A stretch of DNA of 64,000 nt from APNM01 sp040361335. Lineage in GTDB: Bacteria > Pseudomonadota > Gammaproteobacteria > Nevskiales > Salinisphaeraceae. Made by a program: the position numbers and the translations under genes. The notes beneath the pieces were generated by a model that did not search any database, was not told the origin of the DNA, and saw only the letters and a list, made by a program, of their open reading frames with translations. Where the stretch lies: positions 124,001 to 188,000 of the forward strand of contig NZ_APNM01000006.1 in assembly GCF_040361335.1 (NCBI RefSeq), in the 5' to 3' direction. Of this stretch, positions 25,579-34,989 are shown in pieces. Numbering within the stretch: the first letter of the stretch is position 1; every line of letters begins with the position of its first letter.

Positions 25579-25955
25579 TGTGCCTGCTCCTCCAGTTTGT
25601 CGGCGTGACGCTCTTTCATGGCGTCGACGTCGAGCTCGATGTCGTGCGTAAGCGGATGGCCGGGCGGCAGATACTCCACCTCCATCAGCGTGGCGCAGCT
25701 CGGGCAGTAGAACTCGATGAGCCGGCACCACTCGGGATCCGGCCCGAAATTGAATTCGTACCGTTTTTCGTCGATCAGCGGACGATGCACCTCGCGCGGG
25801 TCGCGCTCGGCCACCATCAGGCCTTCCTTGTAATTGTTGCGGGCGTGCCCGATGTCGTGATCGCAGCGGCGGCAGTGCCAGCGCTCGCTCTTCAGGTCGA
25901 CCTCGAGATACTCGGTGATCGCCACGCGTCCCGGTCGGGCTTGGGTATCGCTCAT
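25575..25955 (-). CDS. Small gamma-type subunit of acetone/acetophenone carboxylase-like enzyme
   Basis: 126 residues from ATG 25955. Two cysteine pairs (HCRRCDHDIG and FYCPSCATLMEVE) suggest a zinc ribbon. EYLEVDLKSERWHC and NYKEGLMVAERD match the small subunit of acetone carboxylase (AcxC-like) and of acetophenone carboxylase. Its role in those enzymes is structural, bridging the HyuA and HyuB parts. It overlaps both neighbouring HyuA genes by 4 bases, so the three are translationally coupled. Confidence 0.85.
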   Translation of the reverse strand: MSDTQARPGRVAITEYLEVDLKSERWHCRRCDHDIGHARNNYKEGLMVAERDPREVHRPLIDEKRYEFNFGPDPEWCRLIEFYCPSCATLMEVEYLPPGHPLTHDIELDVDAMKERHADKLEEQAQ

Positions 25956-27862
25956 TGCTTGGCCTCCAGAATCAGGTCGCGGTTGGGCGAGACGTGGAAG
26001 CCCCAGCCCTCGTTCACGAGACAGGTGAGATAGCCGCCGCGGATCAGCGCGGGGCCGTCGGCGCCGTCGCCGGGCTGCATCGAGCCCGCGTCGTAGACGG
26101 GGATCTCGCGCGTGCCGCCGAGCGCCAGCTCGGTCGAGCCGCTCGGCTCGGCATCGCGCTCGCGCCCGGGATCCTCGCCGCTGAAGTCGAACTTGGGCAG
26201 CGGGTAGGTGGCGGTCAGCAGCAGGCGCTGCCCCTTCTTCGGGCCGGCGCCGTTGAGCGGGGTGGCATCGGCGTAGCCCTCGCGGTCGAACCAGACGGAG
26301 AACTCGTAGGTCGCCGCGTCCGGATCGACGCCCTCGCCGAACATGTCGCGCCGCGCCCGCAGCAACAGGCTGGCGCGGGCGGCTTCCATGCCCATGTCCT
26401 CGACATCCTCGGCCTCCAGGAAGTACTGCTGACCCAGATCCGAGAAACCGATGCCGTAGGCGCTGAACACCGGTGACAGATGCGGCACGATCAACCGCCG
26501 CACGCCGGCCTTGGCGGCCACGCCGGAGGCGTTCATCGGGCCGGCGCCGCCGAACGCCAGCAGCAGCGCGTCGGCCGGCTTCAGGCCACGCTCCTCGAGC
26601 ATGGCGCGGGCCTTGTCGGCGACCTTGCTCTCGTAGGCGTCGACGCAGGCCACCAGTGCCTCGTCCAGGGACACGCCCAGCGGCTCGGCGATGTTCTTCT
26701 CGACCGCCTGGCGCGCGCGATCGGTGTCCAGGCTGAGCGTGCCGCCCAGGAAGTTCTCCCGGTCGACCACGCCCGCCAGCAACAACACGTCGGTGATGGT
26801 CGCCTCGGTGCCGCCGCGGGCGAAGCAGGCCGGGCCGGGGGCGGCGCCGACGCTCTCGGGGCCGACCGTCACCTGGCCGTCGGCCACGCGCAGCACCGAA
26901 CTGCCGCCGGCGCCGATGCTGTCGACCTCGCCCATCTCGAACGAGAACGGCAGGCCGCCGGCCTTGCCGTAGGACAGCGACGAGGCCTTGCCCTCGACCA
27001 CCGCCGCGAAGTCCGTGGTGGTGCCCCCGATGTCGAACGACACCACCGCCGGCGCGCCGTAGTGGTCGGCGTACTGCGCCGCGCCCACCAGACCGCCGGC
27101 CGGGCCGGAGCTGTAGGTCTTGATCGCCGTGGTCTTGGCAACGCGCGCCGAGGCGCCGTCGTTGCGGAAGATCAGCAGCGGATTCTCCATGTGGTGGCGG
27201 CGGGCCACCTCCTCGGCGCCGTACAGGAAGCCTTCCATCACCGGATGCAGGAAGGCATTCAGTACCGCCGTGGACAGGCGCCGCGCATGGTTGCGGTCGG
27301 TGGAGAGCTCGTACGAGAACAGCACCGGCACCGCGCCCAGCAGATGGCGCGGGAAGCGATCGAAGATGATCGACTTCACCCGGCGCTCGTCCTCCGCCGT
27401 GGGCATGCAGATCACGATCCGGCTCACGCCCTGGGTCAGGAGGCCGTTCACCGCCTCGGTGACCGCGGCCTGCTCCGCCTCGCTGCCGTCCAGGGTCAGG
27501 CCGACCGGCTCGGTCGGCACCATCACCTGCCACAGGCGGCTGTCGCGGAACGCGTCGCCGTGCCCGTAGAGATTCGTCTGCTCCCCGTCGGCCAGGATCA
27601 CGCCGATGGGCATGCCCTTGCCCTCGACCACGGCGTTGGTGCCCGCCGTCGTCGAGTAGCGCAGGTGGTCCGTCTCGCGGACCAGGCGCCCGATGTCGTC
27701 CTCGCCGTAATACGCCTCCGCGGCGCGGGTGAGCGCGTCCACGAAGCACACCGTCAGGTCGTGCGGCGTGGTCGCCGCCTTCGCGTTCACGATGCGTTCG
27801 CCGTCGCTGACGCACACATCGGTAAAGGTTCCGCCGTTATCGACGTTGATGAGCAACCCCAT
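25952..27862 (-). CDS. HyuA-type subunit, first gene of the carboxylase-like operon
   Basis: 636 residues from ATG 27862, chosen because GGAGA lies about 8 bases upstream; ATG 27880 is a weaker alternative. HyuA/oxoprolinase family motifs: VDNGGTFTDVCV, TTAGTNAVVEGKG, FRNDGASARVAKT, DIGGTTTDFA and GAGGSSVLRV. Compared with the second HyuA, it has NGGT for IGGT in the first phosphate loop. It is the shorter paralogue and would be the first subunit of an alpha-alpha'-beta-gamma core. It lies at the head of the four-gene operon, with about 500 bases of non-coding sequence upstream. Confidence 0.84.
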   Translation of the reverse strand: MGLLINVDNGGTFTDVCVSDGERIVNAKAATTPHDLTVCFVDALTRAAEAYYGEDDIGRLVRETDHLRYSTTAGTNAVVEGKGMPIGVILADGEQTNLYGHGDAFRDSRLWQVMVPTEPVGLTLDGSEAEQAAVTEAVNGLLTQGVSRIVICMPTAEDERRVKSIIFDRFPRHLLGAVPVLFSYELSTDRNHARRLSTAVLNAFLHPVMEGFLYGAEEVARRHHMENPLLIFRNDGASARVAKTTAIKTYSSGPAGGLVGAAQYADHYGAPAVVSFDIGGTTTDFAAVVEGKASSLSYGKAGGLPFSFEMGEVDSIGAGGSSVLRVADGQVTVGPESVGAAPGPACFARGGTEATITDVLLLAGVVDRENFLGGTLSLDTDRARQAVEKNIAEPLGVSLDEALVACVDAYESKVADKARAMLEERGLKPADALLLAFGGAGPMNASGVAAKAGVRRLIVPHLSPVFSAYGIGFSDLGQQYFLEAEDVEDMGMEAARASLLLRARRDMFGEGVDPDAATYEFSVWFDREGYADATPLNGAGPKKGQRLLLTATYPLPKFDFSGEDPGRERDAEPSGSTELALGGTREIPVYDAGSMQPGDGADGPALIRGGYLTCLVNEGWGFHVSPNRDLILEAKQ

Positions 27863-28366
27863 CGAACTATCTCCGTTCATGCACCGCCGCCGCGTCACGC
27901 GGCGGTCCCGGTCGTTGTCGTAATCGTCCCGGGGCGGCACGCGGCCTGCCCCGTTTGAACCGATGCTAGGGGCGGCGGCTACGGGGCCACACCCCACGTA
28001 GGGGTAATAACGGGTGGAAGTTCGGGTGGTGGTGGCGGTAGGGCGGAGGTGGCGCCGAATCCGGAGGGCTCAGGGCCTTCAGGGGGGCGGGCGGAAACAA
28101 GACGGGGAGCCGGCCCTTCGGACCGGCAACCGGGCGCGGAGCACCATCGCCGGCTTGGCGCTTGCCAATCGCCCGGCGGGCGCGGACCGGTCCCCCGGCG
28201 GCCTGAAACCGGCCGTCGCCCGAAGCATGCGTCGCGCGGAACCTGTCCGGGGGAGTTGCAGCCGGGTGCGACAGACCGGGCGGGCGCCGGGGACGGATAC
28301 CGTGGCGGACCCCGCGGCCGACAGGCGCCGGGCGGTTCACCCGCGAGCGGCGCCATGCGCCGCCGG
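27863..28366. promoter_or_regulatory. Non-coding region upstream of the carboxylase-like operon
   Basis: 504 bases with no convincing gene. Close to the operon (27966-28009) there are three spaced copies of a TA[G/C]GGGG-like word (27967, 27980, 27999). The last two are part of an imperfect inverted arrangement (CTACGGGG, 27979-27986; CCCCACGTAG, 27992-28001). They may be a regulator site, but this is a weak call. The rest, towards 28340, is very GC-rich without obvious structure except the hairpin at 28347-28363. Confidence 0.35.
28347..28363 (-). terminator. Small hairpin after the beta-helix/diheme gene
   Basis: GCGGCG (28347-28352) and CGCCGC (28358-28363) pair around CCATG, 4 bases after the stop on the minus strand. 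The stem is short and there is no T-run, so termination is only a possibility. Confidence 0.3.
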
Positions 28367-31300
28367 CTAGTTGCCGGCGCAGCTCTCGGAGCCCGGATAC
28401 CGGTCGTTGTCGGCCACCACCACGTTGTTGATCCAGTTCCGGATCAGGGCGTGTCCCTCGGCATGCACCACACTGCGAGAGATGGGGGGCATTTTCGCCG
28501 CCGGGGTATCGGCCTCCGGCCCGATGCGATATTCCACGATCGAGCTAGACGCATCGCCCGGATGGACGTCCACCTCGCGGCCGCCGCTGCCCTCGGCGCC
28601 CGCGGCCGTCGGCCCCTTGCAGATGCCGTAACTGGTGTCGATCCGGCGGAAAGTGTCCAGGAAATAACCGGTATTGGAGGCGAACCCGTCGGGATTGTGG
28701 CAATGGTGGCAGTTGACCTCGAAGTAGGCCCGCGCGCGCGCCTCGATATCCTCGTCGGAACCGGCCTGGAAGCCCGAGTCGCCGGGCTCGTCGAAGCGCG
28801 GCAAACGCTCCAGGTTGGTGGCGATCTGGGTATTCGGGTCGATACCCAAGTCGTCCGGACAACCGGCGAGGAAGCCGTGGTCGCACAAGTAGGCGATCTG
28901 GTTGTTGCCGGCGATCGGATGACGGCCCTGGTCGGTGACCACCGTCGATTCCGACTGGTAGGGGCGGTTGAGGTTGCGCACCTTGGGTCCGATCGGCGCC
29001 GAGCCGCCTTCCAGGTCGCGGTTGGCGTGGCAGGAGATGCACTGGTTGGCGTTGGGCACGCTATAGCTGTCGGTCGAACCGGATTGCGGCTTGCCGTAGC
29101 TGTCGGTGAAGTCCCAGGAGGTCGCCACCGTGGCACCGGCCAGCTTCAGGTTGGCCACGGGTTCGCCGGATTCGTCGGTCTCCCAGAGGTAGGGCAGGCC
29201 GCGCCAGCGGGCGGTGCCGTTGTTGCCCTCGCGCTTGATCAGCAAGCGTGTCTCGATGTGCGCCTCCTCGCCGTCCTCCACGAAGGAGAAAGTCTTGGCG
29301 ATGATGGTCCCGGTCGGGAAAACGATGGTGCCCGTGGGGCTGTCAGCGCCCGGCGCCATGTAGGTGGCGCGCTCGCCGGGGGGCAGGAACGCCACCCGGT
29401 ACTTCACCGCGTAGTCCGAGAACAACTTGGTATTGAGCACGAACGGGAAGCTCTTGCCGTTGGGCTCGCTGGTGGGATCGTCCGGATCGGCGAACAGGTT
29501 GTATTGCGCCAGATTCGGGCAGTCCACCCGCCCCGCGTCGAAATTGACCTCGCCCTGCGCCACGTCGGCGTTGCACAGCGCCGCGATCTCCTCCGGCGTG
29601 GGCGGTGGCTCGATATCGACGCTGGGCTCGAACGGCGGGATCTCGACCGGCTCGATGCGACCGAGGTTCTTGCCATAGGCCTCGTCGCACTCGTGGGCGC
29701 TCATGTCGAAGTCGGCCGGGAAGTTCTGGATTTCCGCGAGTTGCTCGGGCGTGGGCGCGTTTCCCGTCGCCAGCGCGATCGCGGCGTTGACCCCTTCGGT
29801 GCCGTGGAAATTCGCGAACTTGATGCTGTCGTCGCTGAAGCTGTTGTTGGCATCGATGCAGCTGGCGAAGAACAGGGGCTTCTTGCGCGGGTCGCCGTCC
29901 CGGTCAGTGTGGAACTTGTAGGCGTTGTAGTGGCAGCCCGGGTCCGGGTGTTCGTTGGTATACCGCGGCTTGCCCTCGAAGTTCTCCTCCTCGGGCACCG
30001 GCTCGCCTTTGCTGTCCTCGGGGTAGGGGCAGTCGGGATCGTATTCGTCGAGCAGGCCGTCCCAGACGATATGGGCGCCCCGGAAGCCGGTATTCACCTC
30101 GGGGTGCTCGGTATTGGGCGCCAGGCATGCCCCGAGGTTCTGTGGCAGCACGCAGCCGGCCTGGGTCTTCAAGCCCACGAGCGCGGGGAGCAACGCCGTG
30201 ATGTCCTGGCTTAGCAGGTCATTGGTGGTGGCCACCGGCAGGCTGTTGCCGTTGTTGCGGAATTCGTTGTCGAAGATCCGCATGCCCTCGGTGTAGAAAT
30301 CGATCTTGTTGTCGCTCGGCCGGCCGGCACCCTCCGGAAAGAGTTCATAGCTGACATGGATGATGCCGGCGGTATTGTTGTCCTCGAAGACGTTGTTGTA
30401 GACGTCGATACGGTCGTAGGCGAGCGTGATCATGCCGCTGCCCGGCGGCACGTTGGAGACGAACCCGCCCTCGGTGAAGTTGTAGGTGTTGTTCATGCGC
30501 GACACGTTGTCGTGCATGAGCGTGCGCTCGCCGTACTGGGTCAGGTTGTCCAGGTCGTAGATCAGGAAGCCGCCCGTGTTGCACTCCGCCAGGTTGTTTG
30601 AGTACTCACCGTGGCGCACGTTCTCGATCTCGAAGCCGAAGACATTGTAGGCGGCGCGGCTGTCGCGGATGATCGCGGTCGAGGTCTGTCCCACGTAGAT
30701 TCCGGCATCCGAGGCACCGATGGATTCGGATTCCTCCACCAGAATGTTCTGCGATTTCACCGGATAGATGCCGTAGCGCCCCGCCTGGTCGCTGACGGTG
30801 TAGTCCGGCGAGGTCGTGTCCGCGCCGGGCAGGTTGTTCTCCAGCGCGCCCGGATCCTGGGTCGCGGGATCGGTACAGGCCACGTCGAGGCGACCGTCCT
30901 GGTAGTTATCGGCGGTAATGGGATCGGCGGACGCGCGGCCGCCGCCGGACGACCAGAACGCACGCACGCCCCGCAGGGTGCCGTGATCGACGTTGCGCAG
31001 CTCGAAGGCGTTGCCGTCCGTGTCCGCCACCGTCAGGCCCTCGATGGTGATGCCGCGCGCATCGTCCACCAGCAAGCCTTCGGGATTGTTGTTGTTGCGG
31101 AAGGACAGCACCGTCCGGTCCATCCCGCAGCCCTTGATGGTCACGGCCTCGGTATTCGTCAGCAGCAGGGTCGAGTCGATCTGGAAGAAACCGCAGCCGA
31201 ATTCGATCGTATCGCCGGGCCGCGCGTCTATGAAGCGCGTCAGGGCGTCCTCGGTGGCGTCCGGGCCGGGCTCGATCTGAAACGTCCGCCCGGCCGGCAC

Positions 31301-31426
31301 TTCACCGGAGCTGCCGTCGTCGCCGGCATTATCGGACGAGGAACCGCCACCGCTCGAACCGCCGCAGGCGGACAGTGCCGCGCTACCGGCAAGCGCCAAC
31401 GCAAAGAACCAGACCCGCTTATCCAT
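28367..31426 (-). CDS. Lipoprotein fusing a parallel beta-helix domain to a diheme cytochrome domain
   Basis: 1019 residues. The signal LALAGSAALSACGG gives lipid-modified Cys21, then a Gly/Ser linker. Residues about 50-400 are right-handed parallel beta-helix repeats (VTIKGCGM, ITIEGLTV, ILVEESES, AIIRDSRAA). The C-terminal half is of the SO_2930/HNE_0200 type and carries two heme sites, CISCH (in NANQCISCHANRD) and CHHCH. The two families (TIGR03805 and TIGR03806) are known to occur as adjacent genes or as fusions of unknown function. It would be an envelope protein exposed to the periplasm or surface. The neighbouring DUF3604 gene is on the same strand upstream. Confidence 0.87.
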   Translation of the reverse strand: MDKRVWFFALALAGSAALSACGGSSGGGSSSDNAGDDGSSGEVPAGRTFQIEPGPDATEDALTRFIDARPGDTIEFGCGFFQIDSTLLLTNTEAVTIKGCGMDRTVLSFRNNNNPEGLLVDDARGITIEGLTVADTDGNAFELRNVDHGTLRGVRAFWSSGGGRASADPITADNYQDGRLDVACTDPATQDPGALENNLPGADTTSPDYTVSDQAGRYGIYPVKSQNILVEESESIGASDAGIYVGQTSTAIIRDSRAAYNVFGFEIENVRHGEYSNNLAECNTGGFLIYDLDNLTQYGERTLMHDNVSRMNNTYNFTEGGFVSNVPPGSGMITLAYDRIDVYNNVFEDNNTAGIIHVSYELFPEGAGRPSDNKIDFYTEGMRIFDNEFRNNGNSLPVATTNDLLSQDITALLPALVGLKTQAGCVLPQNLGACLAPNTEHPEVNTGFRGAHIVWDGLLDEYDPDCPYPEDSKGEPVPEEENFEGKPRYTNEHPDPGCHYNAYKFHTDRDGDPRKKPLFFASCIDANNSFSDDSIKFANFHGTEGVNAAIALATGNAPTPEQLAEIQNFPADFDMSAHECDEAYGKNLGRIEPVEIPPFEPSVDIEPPPTPEEIAALCNADVAQGEVNFDAGRVDCPNLAQYNLFADPDDPTSEPNGKSFPFVLNTKLFSDYAVKYRVAFLPPGERATYMAPGADSPTGTIVFPTGTIIAKTFSFVEDGEEAHIETRLLIKREGNNGTARWRGLPYLWETDESGEPVANLKLAGATVATSWDFTDSYGKPQSGSTDSYSVPNANQCISCHANRDLEGGSAPIGPKVRNLNRPYQSESTVVTDQGRHPIAGNNQIAYLCDHGFLAGCPDDLGIDPNTQIATNLERLPRFDEPGDSGFQAGSDEDIEARARAYFEVNCHHCHNPDGFASNTGYFLDTFRRIDTSYGICKGPTAAGAEGSGGREVDVHPGDASSSIVEYRIGPEADTPAAKMPPISRSVVHAEGHALIRNWINNVVVADNDRYPGSESCAGN

Positions 31427-31517
31427 GATGAAGATGCCCCCTTAACTCCCGCCGCCGTCTTTGTCTGATACTGCTGCGTGCGACGGTGTGTACCGGGCGT
31501 CTCGGCCCGGCCGCATG

Positions 31518-31533
31518 TGTCAAATTTTTGACA
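31518..31533. promoter_or_regulatory. Perfect palindrome upstream of the beta-helix/diheme gene
   Basis: TGTCAAA and TTTGACA are exact inverted 7-mers separated by TT, about 92 bases upstream of the ATG at 31426. The position and symmetry fit an operator for a dimeric regulator. I cannot assign the family. It lies in a locally AT-richer stretch of a 360-base gap (31427-31786) that has no gene. Confidence 0.45.
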
Positions 31534-31646
31534 GCAGCCTGCCATGGCGCCTAAGACCGCTCAACCCAGGGGTATAAATTTACTTATGGGCGCGCGAGAG
31601 GAGGTCGGCGGGTAAAGTAAGGATTCATCAAGGCCGGGCGCCGGAG

Positions 31647-31681
31647 AATGCCGCGGGCGCAACCGCCCTCCCCGCGGCATT
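31647..31681 (-). terminator. 11-bp hairpin downstream of the DUF3604 gene
   Basis: AATGCCGCGGG (31647-31657) and CCCGCGGCATT (31671-31681) are exact inverted repeats with a 13-base loop, about 105 bases after the DUF3604 stop on the minus strand. No T-run follows. It may separate DUF3604 transcription from the beta-helix gene. Confidence 0.4.
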
Positions 31682-31786
31682 GGCTCTCAACCGCGCGGCG
31701 CAGGCGGCACGCCGCCAGGGATCGTCTCCGTGCGCGTGCAGGCCGGCGCGGTCGACGGCGCTCCCGGCACCGGCGAGCGATACCGT

Positions 31787-34027
31787 TCACCCCCCGTGAT
31801 GCACGTAGATCGGCGACGACCAGGCGCGCTCCCGGGCCGGGGCGGTGCAATCGTCGTCCGCATCCGTACGAGGATCGCCGTAGCAGACATCGACCGCCAC
31901 GCACCGTCCCGAGTCGTCATACTCGCAGCGTAGGCCGTCCGCATTGATCGTCGGCGTGGGCGCCTGCAGCGCACGCACGTAGTAGAGGGTCTCGCGGCCG
32001 CCCGCCGTGAACCCGGGATCGCTGAACGTGAAGGCGCAGCCGCCGCCGTCGGCGGGACAGTCGTGCACACGCCAGGGATCGTCGATCAGCTCCGCCACCG
32101 GCTCGCCGGCGGCGATCTGCGGCCGGATGCGGACGACCTCGATCCGCTCGATCGGCCGGCGCCGGTCCGACGGGTGGTAACACTCGCCGCCCGAGAGCTT
32201 CGCCAGGCGCTCGGCCCCGATGGTCCGCACCACGTCCTCGGGGCAGCCCGGCTTCTGCTCGAAGGCACCCACCGCCCGCACGCGGAAGCGCGGCGCGTCG
32301 GTCATGGTCGCTTCGCCGCCCATGGGCCGCGGACCGCCGGGGGCGTTGCGCAGATCGAACCACAGCAGCATGCGGTCGCCCGAGGTGGCATACACCTCGC
32401 GTCGCCGGATGGCCTCCCAGATCGCCTCACGATCGCGGCCGGCGCTGTGCACCGCCATCAGACCGCCGCTATAGAAAAAGGAGGCCTGGCGCTCGGACTC
32501 GTTGACCTGGAGAAAACTGTACCGGCTGGCACCGAGCTCGTGGGGCTGCGACCACCGCTGGTCGGGATCGGGCTTGGCGGCGTCCACGAACTGATCCTGG
32601 GCGATCCCGCTCCGGGCACCGTAGGTATCCGTGACGACGGCCCGGTCGCGTTCCTTGAAACCGTTGCCGGGACGGGCGTTGTGGTTGTCACTGGAGCCGA
32701 TGAAACCGAAGCGATAGCCGAACGGATCGCCGTCCTCGTCGGTTGCCTCGAAATTGCGTTTCGCCAGGATGTACTGCACGGACCCGCCGGGCCGGTGGTT
32801 GAGCGGCGGCAGGTAGCAGTCCCGGCACTGCCCGGCGTCGAGCCAGTCGTCGGGGGTCACGCCGGGCACCGTCAGGTGCCCCGCGCGGCCCGCGGCCAGG
32901 TAATTCTGTTCGGCCTCGTGCACGCGCCGCTCGCAGTCGTCGGACGCGGGATCGTCGCAGCGCGAGCGGATGATCTCGCCGGCGCGATGGCAGGACGGCA
33001 GATAGTCGGCGGTCGGCTCGGGGCAGACCGGATTGCCCTGGCCGTCGAATTCGACCGCCCGCCACTCCCGATATTCCTCGGCATTGCCGTGCCCGGAGAA
33101 GACCTCGATCAGTCGTTGGCTCTCGGGGTCGTGCTGTGCCGGAGTGACCTGCTTGGCCCAGTCGTAGCCGGGCGGCGTGTAGAACCCCCAGGTGGTGCCG
33201 TGCGGCACCACCATCGCGGGGAAACCCCAGTCGGCCAGCTTGTCGAACAAGTCCGCCGGCGTCGCGGCGACCTCCAGGCAGTCCGCCGGCAGTTCGCGCA
33301 CCGGCCGGCCCTGTTCGCACACCGGCCACGACCGCAGATCGGCCTGCTTGTGCTGCAGATCGACCTGCCGCTGGCGGTTGTCGAAGTCCACGAGATAGGG
33401 GCCGATGTATTTCTGGAACGCGTTGAGGGGATCGTTGCGCATCGCCCGGAAGGCGACGCCGTCGGCGGCGATCGGCCGCGCCGGCACCCGGTCTTCCCCG
33501 GTATGCAGCAAAAACACGTTGCGGTGGCCGTAATGGCTCGCGCGCGTGTTGCCCATCTGGGTCCATTCCCAGCCCAGGAAGGTCACCAGGTCCGGGTTGG
33601 CCGGATCGCCCGCCGCGGCGTTGCAGGCACGCACGGTGTCCTTGATCATCCGCCAGTGGCGCGGCGTCAGGCTCTCGGCATGGTCGGTCAGGGCCCAGAA
33701 ATCGAGGCCCGCGACGTAGCGGGCGTAATCGCAGGCATCGGCCGGCGGATGCGTGCCTTCCCCGCCGAGCATGGGCAGGCTCCAGGCGAATGCGTCCATG
33801 GAGAAGGTGGTATGCGCGTGCACGTCCCCGAACAGGATCTGCTTGGTCGCCGGGGCGCCGGCGGCCCGTTGTCGTGCCGCGCGCGCCGCGACCGTCTCCG
33901 TCGAGCGCGCGGCGTCGGTGACCGTGCCCGCCTGCTGCGGCGTGCCCCGGCGGTCGAGCGCGATGACAAGCGCCAGACCGGCACAGGCCAGACCCAGCAG
34001 AACCACCCCCAATGACACTTTTCGCAT
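31787..34027 (-). CDS. DUF3604 family protein, exported
   Basis: 746 residues with an N-terminal hydrophobic signal or anchor (VSLGVVLLGLACAGLALVIAL). The body starts with ILFGDVHAHTTFSMDAF, a PHP-like metal-binding His motif, followed by ALTDHAESLTP, FLGWEWTQ, VVPHGTTWG and IGSSDNHNARPGN, all conserved in DUF3604. The arrangement of His and Asp suggests a metal-dependent hydrolase (inference from the PHP-like motifs). It is divergent from the parvulin-HupE pair and upstream of the beta-helix/diheme gene on the same strand. Confidence 0.85.
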   Translation of the reverse strand: MRKVSLGVVLLGLACAGLALVIALDRRGTPQQAGTVTDAARSTETVAARAARQRAAGAPATKQILFGDVHAHTTFSMDAFAWSLPMLGGEGTHPPADACDYARYVAGLDFWALTDHAESLTPRHWRMIKDTVRACNAAAGDPANPDLVTFLGWEWTQMGNTRASHYGHRNVFLLHTGEDRVPARPIAADGVAFRAMRNDPLNAFQKYIGPYLVDFDNRQRQVDLQHKQADLRSWPVCEQGRPVRELPADCLEVAATPADLFDKLADWGFPAMVVPHGTTWGFYTPPGYDWAKQVTPAQHDPESQRLIEVFSGHGNAEEYREWRAVEFDGQGNPVCPEPTADYLPSCHRAGEIIRSRCDDPASDDCERRVHEAEQNYLAAGRAGHLTVPGVTPDDWLDAGQCRDCYLPPLNHRPGGSVQYILAKRNFEATDEDGDPFGYRFGFIGSSDNHNARPGNGFKERDRAVVTDTYGARSGIAQDQFVDAAKPDPDQRWSQPHELGASRYSFLQVNESERQASFFYSGGLMAVHSAGRDREAIWEAIRRREVYATSGDRMLLWFDLRNAPGGPRPMGGEATMTDAPRFRVRAVGAFEQKPGCPEDVVRTIGAERLAKLSGGECYHPSDRRRPIERIEVVRIRPQIAAGEPVAELIDDPWRVHDCPADGGGCAFTFSDPGFTAGGRETLYYVRALQAPTPTINADGLRCEYDDSGRCVAVDVCYGDPRTDADDDCTAPARERAWSSPIYVHHGG

Positions 34028-34128
34028 GGCGCTCTCCCCCGCGCCGCCCGGGTCGGCGGCTTGTATGCACTGTACACAATGTTTAAAAGAAGGCGATAAG
34101 CCACAAGGCGATACCCTCCCGCCGGCGA

Positions 34129-34989
34129 ATGAACGACGCGCATCGACATCCCCGCACGACCGCCTGGCTCGCCGCCGGCATGTTCGGCGGCCTCGTCCTG
34201 GCCGTGGCCGGTCTGATCGACCCCGGCGCCGGGGACGCCGGCTTGCCGGAGAACGCCGTGGCGCGCGTCGACGGCCGGGTCATCGGCCGGGATACCTACA
34301 CCCGGGCATTGAAGGCGGTGGCTGAGGACAAGCGCGATCCGCTCGACGATGCCGACCGACGGCAAGTGCTGGAACGGCTCGTGAACGAATCCCTGCTGAT
34401 CGCGCACGGCCTGGACCTGGATCTCGTGCGGCAGTCGCCCAGGCTGCGCGACCAACTGGTCGACGAAGTCCTGCAGGGCATCCGGGCACAATCGGATTCG
34501 CGAGCACTGTCGCGGGACGAGGTCGAACGCTTCTACCGCCGGCACCGGGCGCTTTTCACCGGGCCGGAGCTGTTGCACGTCGGCGTCATCCGGACCGGCG
34601 ATCGCGCGGCCGCCGCCCGGGCAAGCGACGCCTTGCGCGACGGGATGGCGTTCTCGCGCGTGCTCGCGCGTTTCGACGACGGCACCGGTTTCCTGCCGGA
34701 CGGCCCCCTGCCGGCCGACAAACTCCGCGACTATCTCGGACCGGAGCTCACCCGGCGCGCCGAGGCGCTGCCCCCCGGCGACGCCAGCGAGCCGATCGAG
34801 TCCCGGGGCCGCCATGTCGTGCTCATGCTGCACGCCCGGCGCGCGGCCGAACCGCCGCCGCTCGCGCAGGTCGAGTCCGCCGTTCGCCACGAAATCCGGC
34901 GGCGGCGTGCCGAGGCCCTGCTGCGGGAACGCTTGGCCGCCCTGCGCGAGCGTTATCCCGTGACCGTGGCGCCGGATGTCCCGCAATAA
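34129..34989 (+). CDS. Parvulin/SurA-like peptidyl-prolyl isomerase, membrane-anchored
   Basis: 286 residues from ATG 34129. A membrane anchor (TAWLAAGMFGGLVLAVAGLI) is followed by a SurA/PpiD-type N-terminal helical region (VARVDGRVIGRDTYTRAL, RRQVLERLVNESLLI) and a divergent parvulin domain (about 150-245, ELLHVGVIRTGDR to HVVLMLHARR). Several parvulin core positions are weak, so it may act as a chaperone more than an isomerase. It overlaps the HupE-like gene by 14 bases, implying translational coupling. Confidence 0.78.
   Translation: MNDAHRHPRTTAWLAAGMFGGLVLAVAGLIDPGAGDAGLPENAVARVDGRVIGRDTYTRALKAVAEDKRDPLDDADRRQVLERLVNESLLIAHGLDLDLVRQSPRLRDQLVDEVLQGIRAQSDSRALSRDEVERFYRRHRALFTGPELLHVGVIRTGDRAAAARASDALRDGMAFSRVLARFDDGTGFLPDGPLPADKLRDYLGPELTRRAEALPPGDASEPIESRGRHVVLMLHARRAAEPPPLAQVESAVRHEIRRRRAEALLRERLAALRERYPVTVAPDVPQ

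Noticed and set aside
23383..25608. Plus-strand frame of 741 codons opposite the second HyuA gene
   Set aside because: Antisense shadow; the minus frame carries full HyuA motifs.
28049..30214. Plus-strand frame of 721 codons opposite the beta-helix/diheme gene
   Set aside because: Shadow without motifs; the opposite strand has lipobox and heme sites.
31500..31560. TTGACA at 31528 as a plus-strand promoter
   Set aside because: No -10 at proper spacing and no plus-strand gene follows; the bases belong to the palindrome.
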